A DNA stretch of 64,000 nucleotides, taken from contig NZ_LT896588.1 in NCBI RefSeq assembly GCF_900186615.1, positions 3,064,471 to 3,128,470 on the forward strand, read 5' to 3'. Below are positions 17,937 through 25,099 of the stretch, piece after piece. A program made the position numbers and the translations under genes. Position 1 is the stretch's first letter, and every line of letters begins with the position of its first letter. Source of the DNA: Parabacteroides bouchesdurhonensis. GTDB lineage: Bacteria > Bacteroidota > Bacteroidia > Bacteroidales > Tannerellaceae. A model generated the notes under the pieces. It was not told where the DNA came from. It saw only the letters and a program-made list of their open reading frames with translations, and did not search any database.

Positions 17937-18224
17937 ATGAATTTCATAACTGTTGACGCCAAAACTCGAAATGTTTGGCTATTGGTCTTATTTGTTTTTG
18001 TATTGCGGTTTGTATTTATTATAAATAGAGACAATTCTTCATTAGCTATAGGAGCATACGGGTTATATTTGGTTGAATCTTTGGGATATTTATTAGGAAG
18101 TTTGATTATTTCATTTATTGCCTCTTTGATTTTTAGACTTGTTACAGGGAAGTTTTTTAAGAGTAGAACTATAGCATACGCTGCATTGGCTATTTTTGTA
18201 TTAGCATTTATCGGGGAATTATGA
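17937..18224 (+). CDS. Small integral membrane protein, unknown function
   Basis: A 95-residue hydrophobic protein with three probable membrane helices (VWLLVLFVFVLRFVFII; LVESLGYLLGSLIISFIASLIF; IAYAALAIFVLAFIG). Its stop overlaps the next start by the ATGA arrangement, so it is probably co-translated with the exported protein at 18221. No family recognised. Confidence 0.6.
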   Translation: MNFITVDAKTRNVWLLVLFVFVLRFVFIINRDNSSLAIGAYGLYLVESLGYLLGSLIISFIASLIFRLVTGKFFKSRTIAYAALAIFVLAFIGEL

Positions 18225-19183
18225 TTAGATTTAATACGATAATTTTACTATTAGCGATTTCTTGCAATTATTGTTTCACTCAAAACGTATCACGCGAGAT
18301 TGTAACAAACAAGCAAGTGGAACTCGCCTTTAATGCCTACTCGTTTCTTATAGGGCAACAGTATATAATCGATAAAGCCATAAAGCAATCTCCATCTTTA
18401 AAGAGCAGGATTAGTGTAGCTGAAAATAGGGTTAATTCGAAATTTGGAAATTGTAAAAAAAATATATACGATTTTGTTACAAATAGTGCGCCAAATTATA
18501 AGGATCTAATCAATTCATTACCGAATAAGGTATATGGCATTAACGTTGATCATGTCGATGTTTCGGCTCTAATAGATGATCTTGATAATAGGTCTAACTT
18601 CCAAATAAAAGAGCCTATTTTGTCAACGTTGTCTTATTTTCAGTTTAATGGTAACTATATGAGGGAATTTCGCAACGGCTATACATATAAATACAGCACT
18701 AAGGGAAATGAAAAAGCGAAACGCCTTGATTTTGTTCTTGATATTCCGTTTAGCTGGAAACAGAGAGAAAGTGATAGACATAATGTTGTTCAGAAATTTG
18801 TCCCTGAATTTGATGAGCATAGTTTGGTGGCGGTTTTGATGGTTCAAGAGGCTGGAGTTATAATGGATCTATCTGCATCGCTAATAAACGAGAGCTATAT
18901 GAATAAGGTATTCGGTATGAACGGTGTGATATTGGATAAATATGATATAACTATTGATGGATGCAAAGGCTGTTGTTTAAAGATTAATACAGAGAACAAA
19001 AGGCTTCAATACAATATCAGAACGTCCTCTGTGATTTACATGTTTCAGTATGGTGGTAAAATTGGCTACTTTCAAGTGGGAGTATCAACGCTAAAAGATC
19101 AACATGTTAATATTGATAAGTATATTCCTATCTGTGATTTGATTGCAAATTCAATTGTTGTTAATAGAAAATGGGAGAATTAG
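18221..19183 (+). CDS. Exported protein of unknown function
   Basis: A 320-residue protein with an N-terminal signal peptide (FNTIILLLAISCNYCFTQ, cleavage probably after Thr-Gln or nearby); a Cys in it could also act as a lipobox, though a poor one. The mature part is mixed alpha/beta with no motif that I can name; CKGCC near residue 250 is unusual for an exported protein. Translational coupling to the preceding membrane protein suggests a pair. It is AT-rich compared with the flanking chromosome, as are its neighbours. Confidence 0.6.
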   Translation: MIRFNTIILLLAISCNYCFTQNVSREIVTNKQVELAFNAYSFLIGQQYIIDKAIKQSPSLKSRISVAENRVNSKFGNCKKNIYDFVTNSAPNYKDLINSLPNKVYGINVDHVDVSALIDDLDNRSNFQIKEPILSTLSYFQFNGNYMREFRNGYTYKYSTKGNEKAKRLDFVLDIPFSWKQRESDRHNVVQKFVPEFDEHSLVAVLMVQEAGVIMDLSASLINESYMNKVFGMNGVILDKYDITIDGCKGCCLKINTENKRLQYNIRTSSVIYMFQYGGKIGYFQVGVSTLKDQHVNIDKYIPICDLIANSIVVNRKWEN

Positions 19184-19190
19184 TCTTAAT

Positions 19191-19604
19191 ATGAAATACA
19201 TATATACAATATTATTTATCTTAATGTCATTAGTCGCTTCATCTCAAACCTTACTCTTATTTGGTGGAATGGATCATGATATTTTTCTTGGGTGTATTAA
19301 TTGTAACGGATATTCAGATAATTCTGTTTGGAATGAATATTCAACGTATGGGAATAGTAATAACTCGGAATCTATCTGGAATGAATATGGAGATTATGGA
19401 AGTGAGTATAGCGATTATAGCCCCTGGAATCCATACGCAAATTATCCTCCAGTTGTTGTAGATAGAGGTGGTAATTTCTATGGATATTTGACTGTAAATA
19501 AATATAACCCTAAACGTGCAACAATCAAACTTGCATTGATAATGTGCAAATATCATGAAGATATTAAAGATAATGTTAGTGAGTGGGCAGATGAGTTATT
19601 TTAA
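19191..19604 (+). CDS. Exported protein with WNEY repeats
   Basis: A 137-residue protein from the ATG at 19191; the frame is open 16 codons further upstream, but the signal peptide (YIYTILFILMSLVASSQ) begins at this ATG. The mature part starts with DHDIFLGCINC and then shows an imperfect repeat (NSVWNEYSTYGN, ESIWNEYGDYGSEYS, SPWNPYANYP) before GGNFYGYLTVNKY. Proteins with this repeated Trp-Asn-x-Tyr pattern are widespread in bacteria but, to my knowledge, uncharacterised. Last gene of the cargo group. Confidence 0.65.
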   Translation: MKYIYTILFILMSLVASSQTLLLFGGMDHDIFLGCINCNGYSDNSVWNEYSTYGNSNNSESIWNEYGDYGSEYSDYSPWNPYANYPPVVVDRGGNFYGYLTVNKYNPKRATIKLALIMCKYHEDIKDNVSEWADELF

Positions 19605-19642
19605 TCATTATAAACAAGAAACAAACAAAATAATTTAATATC

Positions 19643-20176
19643 ATGGATTTATCGCAGATAGACGCAGACTTGTTATTAAATAAGGTCAAATATATCTATG
19701 AAGATAATGAATTTTTACAAACATACACGATTGACATCGAAAAGGATTTTGATATCAGGCTAAATTTGTCTTCAGAAGACAGGGAAAATACTTTTCTACT
19801 GAGGATTCAAAGAAGTCGAAAGAACTCACTGAAAATAACCTTGCATCATCAGGACGATGAAACTAGGTTTTGTTTGTTGCGCGTAGATTATAACGGAGCC
19901 AGTCACTCCAACCCGATAACGATAAAAGATACGGTACCGGTGAAATTTCGACCTTTCGCCGGCATGGTATTAAATTGCAATCATGTACACTATCATGTAG
20001 AAGGGTATCCTACGGCAGCTTGGGCAATCCCTCTAGAAAAGGATGATTTTGAGGCAAAAATAATTTCATCAAAAGATTTTAATATTACTTTTGCAGAAGT
20101 AGTAGCATGTTTTTCTAAAACAATAAATTTGCAATCAAAGATAAAACTGTCAGGCCACTACAAAATGATGTTATGA
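19643..20176 (+). CDS. DUF6978 family protein
   Basis: A 177-residue protein. The core LLRVDYNGASHSNPI followed by HVHYHVEGYPTAAWAIPL near residues 77-135 matches my memory of DUF6978. The His-rich strand could bind metal, but no catalytic site is established. It overlaps the DUF1828/1829 gene by four bases (ATGA), so the two are made together. Such pairs are repeatedly seen in mobile elements; a toxin-antitoxin or anti-phage role is plausible but is inference. Confidence 0.7.
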   Translation: MDLSQIDADLLLNKVKYIYEDNEFLQTYTIDIEKDFDIRLNLSSEDRENTFLLRIQRSRKNSLKITLHHQDDETRFCLLRVDYNGASHSNPITIKDTVPVKFRPFAGMVLNCNHVHYHVEGYPTAAWAIPLEKDDFEAKIISSKDFNITFAEVVACFSKTINLQSKIKLSGHYKMML

Positions 20177-20958
20177 ATTGGATAGACGAAAGAATAAAAG
20201 AATACTATGCTTGGATGAAGGACAATACATTCATCAAACAAGATTCAGATACTGGGTGGTATGCTATTTCTACTCCATTCGCCAGTCTATTCAATGATAA
20301 TATTGAGATTTTTGCTAAAAAGGAAAAAGACTCTATAATCCTGTCTGATGATGGTGCGACCATATCTAATTTGAAAATGTTAGGTGTGGATATAGCAAGA
20401 TCGCCTAAAAGAAAAGAAATTATTGATGCTATTCTTAGAAATTATGGTATCTCAATAAAAGATGAAGAATTATACGCAGAAACATCAGAAATCAAGTTTC
20501 CACAAACAAAACATGGATTAATTTCTGCAATATCAGAAATTTCTGATTTGGAATACATGGCAAAGCATACTATAGCTTCTGTATTCAAAGAAGATGTTGG
20601 GGCGTTTCTGGATGAACAGGATATAATCTATACTCCCCAATTTATTATTAAAGGAAGCACTGGACTTGATTTTTGTTTCGACTACCTCATTGCAGGGAAA
20701 AAGACCGAATTAGTTATAAAGCCTTTTAATTCCTTGACTCAAGGAATGGTTGAAAGATTCTTGTTTAGTTGGACAGACATAAAAGACGCAAGGCAGATTG
20801 CTTCAAAAAAGGAATTATTAGGATTGGCCGTAATCAATGATAGCATTAACGAGCCTAAACAGGAATTAATAGAGGCCTTAAAATCAAAAAATGCTAAAGT
20901 AATGCTTTGGAGTAAGAGAGGATTGCCTGAGTACAGGGATATGCTAAAAGCTTCATGA
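20173..20958 (+). CDS. DUF1828 and DUF1829 protein
   Basis: A 261-residue protein. The N-terminal DUF1828 region has GWYAISTPFASLFNDNIEIFA and the diagnostic SDDGATISNLKMLGV (about 22-70); the C-terminal DUF1829 region covers about 120-255 (VGAFLDEQDIIYTPQF, FSWTDIKDAR, KVMLWSKRGLPEY). DUF1828 proteins have been linked by comparative genomics to mobile-element and toxin-like contexts, but I know of no demonstrated activity. It is the last gene before the right attachment repeat, the classical cargo position, and forms a tight two-gene unit with DUF6978. Confidence 0.75.
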   Translation: MNWIDERIKEYYAWMKDNTFIKQDSDTGWYAISTPFASLFNDNIEIFAKKEKDSIILSDDGATISNLKMLGVDIARSPKRKEIIDAILRNYGISIKDEELYAETSEIKFPQTKHGLISAISEISDLEYMAKHTIASVFKEDVGAFLDEQDIIYTPQFIIKGSTGLDFCFDYLIAGKKTELVIKPFNSLTQGMVERFLFSWTDIKDARQIASKKELLGLAVINDSINEPKQELIEALKSKNAKVMLWSKRGLPEYRDMLKAS

Positions 20959-21035
20959 TAAGAAAAATCTAATTCTTTAAGATGATGGATAATTGTTGTA
21001 TGAAATTTTGTAATAAATTGAAGTATAGTATGTAA

Positions 21036-21067
21036 TTGCAGCGGCGCAGGCAGCGTTGGAAGATTGA
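21036..21067 (+). repeat. Right attachment repeat (attR)
   Basis: Copy of the last 32 bases of ppdK (31/32), isolated from any ppdK reading frame. Everything to its right, starting with the terminator at 21102, should be the original ppdK downstream sequence. Confidence 0.88.
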
Positions 21068-21101
21068 TCATTAAACATATAGAAGTTTAATAGAATATAT
21101 T

Positions 21102-21149
21102 GAGCTGGTAACCGGGCTGAGCGCTGGTTACTAGCTCTTTCTTTTTTTA
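21102..21149 (+). terminator. Probable original ppdK terminator, displaced by the element
   Basis: Arms GAGCTGGTAACC (21102-21113) and GGTTACTAGCTC (21126-21137) followed by TTTCTTTTTTT. It stands 35 bp after the right attachment repeat, about the same distance as the element-borne terminator stands after the ppdK stop. It can also end the convergent minus-strand gene. Confidence 0.8.
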
Positions 21150-21953
21150 TATATTGATTGCAAAGCCTGTATAGTTATAAAAAACGCGGTCTTGAAACCG
21201 TTGGCAAAAGAGAGCATATTTGTTTATTCCCGTACAATGACAAATACCTATATGACTAGGGGGATTTTGTTCTAAAAAAGAAGCTATTCTGTGAAATTTA
21301 GAGTCTGGTGCATTATGTATATGGAATCCTCCGATAAGAATGTTAAAAGTATAAGAAGGAAAGCTTTTTTGCACAGTACGAATGATATTGGTTATACCCC
21401 TATGGGAACAAGCGCTAATGATGGAATATGTATGATTGTCGATTAATGCGAGAGCCAATTCATCATCAAAAGCGTCAGGTACTATTGCCCCATTGATTTT
21501 CGTATAGAAATGTTCAAAATGGGTGTCTTCGGTATCTTCTATTTCAATATTTGGAAATAAAAACAGATTGGGGATAAGCTCTGTTTGCCTGTCAATAAAC
21601 AGGAAGCGTGATGTATCAAAGCATTCATTCTGTATAATGCCATTTTCTCTTTTCTCTTTAAACTTCGGATTTAGGATTTCCTTTTTACAGACAACAGATG
21701 CTTTTCTATTTATTTTCAGGAAATCAGATAATCCTCCTGTATGGTCGCTATGACCGTGAGATAATATCAAATAGTCTATTTCTTCCAGATTTATGCCTAG
21801 TTCTACTGCATTACGAATAAATAAACCGGAAGCTCCTGTATCAAATAGTAATTTATATTTGTCCGATTCTATATATAATGATAAGCCGTGTTCACCTTGC
21901 AGCCTGCAACCATAAACACTATTTTCCAGTAAGGTGATAACTTTATATTTCAT
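21147..21953 (-). CDS. Metallo-beta-lactamase-fold hydrolase
   Basis: A 268-residue protein from the ATG at 21953 (a longer frame to 21986 adds residues unlike the family). The metal motif is SHGHSDHTGGL (HxHxDH) near residue 76, preceded by LLFDTGASG; a later SACSHRGI and GGFHIHN supply further His ligands. The arrangement resembles the MBL subgroup annotated as 7,8-dihydropterin-6-methyl-4-(beta-D-ribofuranosyl)aminobenzene-5'-phosphate synthase-like; the substrate here is unknown. It is the first chromosomal gene right of the element, transcribed toward the displaced ppdK terminator. Confidence 0.85.
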   Translation of the reverse strand: MKYKVITLLENSVYGCRLQGEHGLSLYIESDKYKLLFDTGASGLFIRNAVELGINLEEIDYLILSHGHSDHTGGLSDFLKINRKASVVCKKEILNPKFKEKRENGIIQNECFDTSRFLFIDRQTELIPNLFLFPNIEIEDTEDTHFEHFYTKINGAIVPDAFDDELALALIDNHTYSIISACSHRGITNIIRTVQKSFPSYTFNILIGGFHIHNAPDSKFHRIASFLEQNPPSHIGICHCTGINKYALFCQRFQDRVFYNYTGFAINI

Positions 21954-22085
21954 ATTTGAAATCTTATTGTGATGTTTAGTAAGCAAAAATATAAAATTAT
22001 TTAGATACTATAATCAGATTGTTAACACTATTGTATTGAACCAATTATATGTTTCAAGTGTATTATGTAATAAAAAAGTTTCGAT

Positions 22086-23036
22086 ATGAATAGTGAAAAA
22101 TTAATGAAAGTATTCTATATACTTATGTTTCCGGCAGTGTTATTTATTACAGGATGTTCTAAGAATACAATTATTTTTGAAGAAGGAGGAAATAATTCAG
22201 AAGGAAGCAATTCTAGCAATAAGACATTAGTCACATTTGACGCATCTATAGAAGATCGTAATCTTCTGACAAGAGCCATGGCTCCCATGAAAAAAGGGAT
22301 ACAGAACCGGTTATATGCTTTTACGTCTGCAAAAGGAAATAGTTTGGATGGAGTGCCTGCGGCCGAAGGATTGTATATTACATCTGCTCCCGGTACATTG
22401 ATAGGGAGTGAAGGATATAAAATGTATTTGGAAAGTGGAACTTATGATTTTTATGCCGTATCAGACAATTTCTCAACAATACCGCCTATGTTCACATCTG
22501 GTCAATCAGAGCCTTTGTTTAATGGAATAGATTACCTGTGGTGGCATAGTCCGCAACAAGATGTTATAAGTACTCAGATTCGTATTCCCATTGTTTATTT
22601 ACATGCAGCAACCCAGATTGTAATTGAAGTATCGGCAGGAGATAGCATAATATTAAACAAACTGGTATCCGCAACAATTACTTCTTCTAAATCGGGAGCC
22701 AGTTTAAATTTAGCAACAGGAGTTATTCCTCCATCATTAACTTATGGTGAAACTGATAAAATGGGTATAAATGGTAATCTTGCACAATATATTATGCTTC
22801 CTTTAAAAACGACTTCTCCTATGACTGTAACATTAGAAGTTATAGTGAATAATGAGAATTCTTCCCGTACATATACGGTACAAGCTCCAATTCCGGATGG
22901 AGAGTTGAAGGCTGGAAATTCTTATCTGTATAGTGCTATAATAGAAGGAAACTCTGTTACTTTTCCTCAAGTCTATATTAAAAATTGGACAGAAGTGGAT
23001 GAAACAGGTAAACCTCTTTATCCATCATTAGAATAA
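22086..23036 (+). CDS. Fimbrillin-family (BF2992-like) lipoprotein
   Basis: A 316-residue lipoprotein: signal peptide with lipobox (LFITGCSK, Cys about 25), Gly/Asn/Ser-rich linker, then two beta-sandwich regions of the fimbrillin-A clan (LLTRAMAPM, LYAFTSAKGN, YDFYAVSDN; QIRIPIVYLHAATQIVIEV; YLYSAIIEGNSVTFPQVYIKNW). Members of the clan are surface-exposed and some polymerise into fimbriae by donor-strand exchange after protease trimming. No tip or anchor genes surround it here, so it may be a stand-alone surface lipoprotein. ATG 22104 is an alternative start. Confidence 0.78.
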   Translation: MNSEKLMKVFYILMFPAVLFITGCSKNTIIFEEGGNNSEGSNSSNKTLVTFDASIEDRNLLTRAMAPMKKGIQNRLYAFTSAKGNSLDGVPAAEGLYITSAPGTLIGSEGYKMYLESGTYDFYAVSDNFSTIPPMFTSGQSEPLFNGIDYLWWHSPQQDVISTQIRIPIVYLHAATQIVIEVSAGDSIILNKLVSATITSSKSGASLNLATGVIPPSLTYGETDKMGINGNLAQYIMLPLKTTSPMTVTLEVIVNNENSSRTYTVQAPIPDGELKAGNSYLYSAIIEGNSVTFPQVYIKNWTEVDETGKPLYPSLE

Positions 23037-23113
23037 CAATATTTGCTTCTGAAAAGGAAAGGAAATAAATATTATTTCTTTTAAAATACATGGGCATGCA
23101 AAGAAAATGATGT

Positions 23114-23121
23114 ATATTTGT
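23114..23121 (+). promoter_or_regulatory. -7 element of the LytTR-FHA operon
   Basis: TATATTTG 35 bp upstream of the ATG at 23156. Confidence 0.55.
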
Positions 23122-23155
23122 TTCTTAATGAAAAACGAAAAACAACATCTACGTT

Positions 23156-23539
23156 ATGGAGCGGTACTTAATTATTAAGACTAGAGATGAACTGTTACGC
23201 ATAAAAATTGGGCAAATACTCTATTTTGAGGCAGATAGAAATTATACAAAACTACTATTGTCAAATGGAATACAATTCACATTTGCTATAAATATAGGAA
23301 AGATTGAAGAGATATTGGGAAAACAGGTTGCCGGCTGTAACCAGATATTAATGCGCGTCGGTAAGAGCCATATTATCAATAAGAATCATATATTACAAAT
23401 CAATATACCAAAGCAAAAGTTATTATTATTGACAGACGAAGGCAAACCTCGTGAACTTGTCATCTCCAAAGATCCGTTGAAAGTTTTGAAAGAATCATTT
23501 GAAAGAGAGATGGGAAAAGATGATGAAACAAAGGAATAA
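23156..23539 (+). CDS. Stand-alone LytTR DNA-binding protein
   Basis: A 127-residue protein made almost entirely of a LytTR domain (LLRIKIGQILYFEADRNYTKLLL ... ILMRVGKSHIINKNHI, residues 10-105). There is no receiver domain, so it is not a classical response regulator. The FHA gene follows after 3 bp. The context suggests that its activity is tuned by the Ser/Thr phosphorylation block encoded downstream, perhaps through FHA binding or direct phosphorylation; this is inference. Likely targets include envelope genes such as its fimbrillin neighbour. Confidence 0.82.
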   Translation: MERYLIIKTRDELLRIKIGQILYFEADRNYTKLLLSNGIQFTFAINIGKIEEILGKQVAGCNQILMRVGKSHIINKNHILQINIPKQKLLLLTDEGKPRELVISKDPLKVLKESFEREMGKDDETKE

Positions 23540-23542
23540 GCA

Positions 23543-24196
23543 ATGGTGATAAAGATAGGGAAATCGGACGATAATGATTTTATAATAGATGATCCTCACG
23601 TTAGCAGACATCATGCGCGTCTGCTACATGAAACTGATGGATATTGGTTTCTGGAAGATGCCGGATCAACAAATGGTACTTTTGTCAATGGCAGTCAGAT
23701 CATAAAAAAACGAGTTACGCCTACTGATATCGTTAAACTGGGAAGTGATTATAGTATCGCTGTTTCCGATATACTGAAATATAATAATGATTACAGTGAG
23801 GAGTTTGCTGCTTTGAAGAAAGTTTATGATGATTATATTCAAGCAAAAGTAAAGATTCAGTCATCTAATCAGTTTAAAACAAGGCTTTTCCAGTCTTTGC
23901 CATTTGCTTTAACTGGAATTGTAGGCGTGATAATCGGTTTTTTAGGAAAAGGAAGTTCGGAATTATTGATTATTAGTTTGTTTATAACAATATGTGCTCC
24001 CACGATAGGCATATATCTAGGTGCAAAACAATCAGCTAAAATACCGCAGCAATTACAAGATATTGCGAATCAATTTAAAATAGATTATGTTTGTCCTAAA
24101 TGCGGTACTTTTTTAGGAGAGATCCCTTGGGAATCTCTACGGAACAGAAAACAATGTCCTGTTTCTTCATGTAAAGCCAAGTGGGTGAATGATTAA
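23543..24196 (+). CDS. Membrane FHA protein with C-terminal zinc ribbon
   Basis: A 217-residue protein. The N-terminal FHA domain shows all core residues (GKSDDNDFII, SRHHARL, STNGTFVNG; residues 4-55) and should bind phosphothreonine peptides. A linker leads to two membrane helices (FALTGIVGVIIGFLG and LLIISLFITICAPTIGIYLG, about 120-160), then a zinc ribbon (CPKCGTFLG ... CPVSSCKAKW, about 183-214). FHA and ribbon would both face the cytoplasm if the helices form a hairpin. It is in an operon with the LytTR gene and is separated by a 130-bp promoter region from the rest of the signalling block. Confidence 0.85.
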   Translation: MVIKIGKSDDNDFIIDDPHVSRHHARLLHETDGYWFLEDAGSTNGTFVNGSQIIKKRVTPTDIVKLGSDYSIAVSDILKYNNDYSEEFAALKKVYDDYIQAKVKIQSSNQFKTRLFQSLPFALTGIVGVIIGFLGKGSSELLIISLFITICAPTIGIYLGAKQSAKIPQQLQDIANQFKIDYVCPKCGTFLGEIPWESLRNRKQCPVSSCKAKWVND

Positions 24197-24288
24197 CTGT
24201 TTGTGATTGAAATCAAGTATTTTGTACAGTAAACCCAATCGTTTGATTATAAGAGAGAATTGATTATTTATTAATCCATTACTTTTTC

Positions 24289-24296
24289 TACTTTTG
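24289..24296 (+). promoter_or_regulatory. -7 element of the acidic protein-FHA-PP2C unit
   Basis: TACTTTTG 31 bp upstream of the ATG at 24327. Confidence 0.55.
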
Positions 24297-24326
24297 TTTC
24301 TGTAAAATGTTATAAAAAATAAAGTT

Positions 24327-24569
24327 ATGCAAGAGGAGGAATATACGTTCGTTACTTTAGATAATGATGATGCCTTGTTGGCGGATGCAGTAGTAGTGGA
24401 TGTGGACGGTAGTAACGTTGATATGTTGGATGCTGTAGTAATTGATGACAACATTGATAGTTCTGATTTCATTACATTGTCAGACGATACAATAATGTTG
24501 TCCGATGCCGATATGTTGGATATAAGTACAACAGATATTGATAGCGCAGATATTTCATTCATGATATGA
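24327..24569 (+). CDS. Small, extremely acidic protein; candidate phospho-ligand
   Basis: An 80-residue protein with 20 Asp and 3 Glu and no Lys, Arg or His. It contains a DMLD motif twice (residues 32-35, 62-65) and several Thr followed at +3 by Asp or Ile: T50-L-S-D53, T68-T-D-I71, T69-D-I-D72. FHA domains select phospho-Thr peptides largely by the +3 residue, with Asp and Ile among preferred residues. The gene overlaps the next FHA gene by four bases (ATGA) and has its own promoter, so it is a real gene and is translated together with a phospho-Thr reader. No known family recognised. Confidence 0.7.
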   Translation: MQEEEYTFVTLDNDDALLADAVVVDVDGSNVDMLDAVVIDDNIDSSDFITLSDDTIMLSDADMLDISTTDIDSADISFMI

Positions 24570-25084
24570 TTTCTGTTAAATGTCCGCATTGTCACGTTGG
24601 ATTAAAAGTGGACGAGGGGAAGATTCCTCCCGGAATTACTTCTTTTAAATGCCCTAAGTGCAAAAGACCTATTCCTGTTTCTTATTTATCTCAAGAGAAT
24701 AGTCGGAATGATTTAAATGATTCCGAAACGGTTTTGGTACAACCCGTTAAAAACAGCACGGGAAAACTTACGGTTATTGCTGATGAAGATACCCCGGAAC
24801 AAGTATTTCTTCTTTATGAAGGAGTGATTATAGTTGGGAGAAAATCGAATGCTTCTAAGGCAACGATTGGAATAATGACTGCAGATCGGTCAATGAGTCG
24901 TGAACATATCCGGATTGAGATAAAAAAAGACCCTAAAGGTGGTTATAAACATTATCTTTCTGACAATAATAGTAAAAATCATACGTTATATAATAGCAAT
25001 TATTTAGAAAATGGGGAAGTTGTCGTCTTGAATAATAATGATGAAATCATTATAGGCAGGACAGTTCTCCGATTTAATGAATAA
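24566..25084 (+). CDS. Zinc-ribbon FHA protein
   Basis: A 172-residue soluble protein. The N-terminal zinc ribbon (VKCPHCHVGL ... FKCPKCKRPI, residues 4-36) resembles MJ0042-type ribbons; the C-terminal FHA domain (IIVGRKSNASKATIGI, SREHIRIEI, SKNHTLYNS, IIIGRTVLRF, about 85-171) keeps the Arg and Ser-Arg-x-His residues needed for phospho-Thr binding. It is the second FHA protein of the block and the mirror arrangement of the first (ribbon before FHA, no membrane helix). Translation is coupled to the acidic protein; the PP2C gene follows after 15 bp. Confidence 0.85.
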   Translation: MISVKCPHCHVGLKVDEGKIPPGITSFKCPKCKRPIPVSYLSQENSRNDLNDSETVLVQPVKNSTGKLTVIADEDTPEQVFLLYEGVIIVGRKSNASKATIGIMTADRSMSREHIRIEIKKDPKGGYKHYLSDNNSKNHTLYNSNYLENGEVVVLNNNDEIIIGRTVLRFNE

Positions 25085-25099
25085 AACTCGTTTAGTGCT

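Larger units (their letters stand above)
5130..21067. mobile_element. 15.9 kb integrated prophage-like element in the 3' end of ppdK
   Basis: The 32 bp at 5130-5161 recur at 21036-21067 with one mismatch, and a tyrosine recombinase gene lies directly inside the left copy. Target choice (3' end of a conserved gene, gene kept intact) is typical of tyrosine-recombinase elements. The contents are phage-like: a DUF5681/small-terminase-like protein, ejection-protein-like trio, polyvalent protein, repressor with operators, and cargo. I find no head, portal, large-terminase, tail or lysis gene. The coding sequence in the right half is visibly more AT-rich than ppdK. I infer a prophage shortened by deletion; a satellite that depends on a helper is the alternative. 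Confidence 0.85.
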
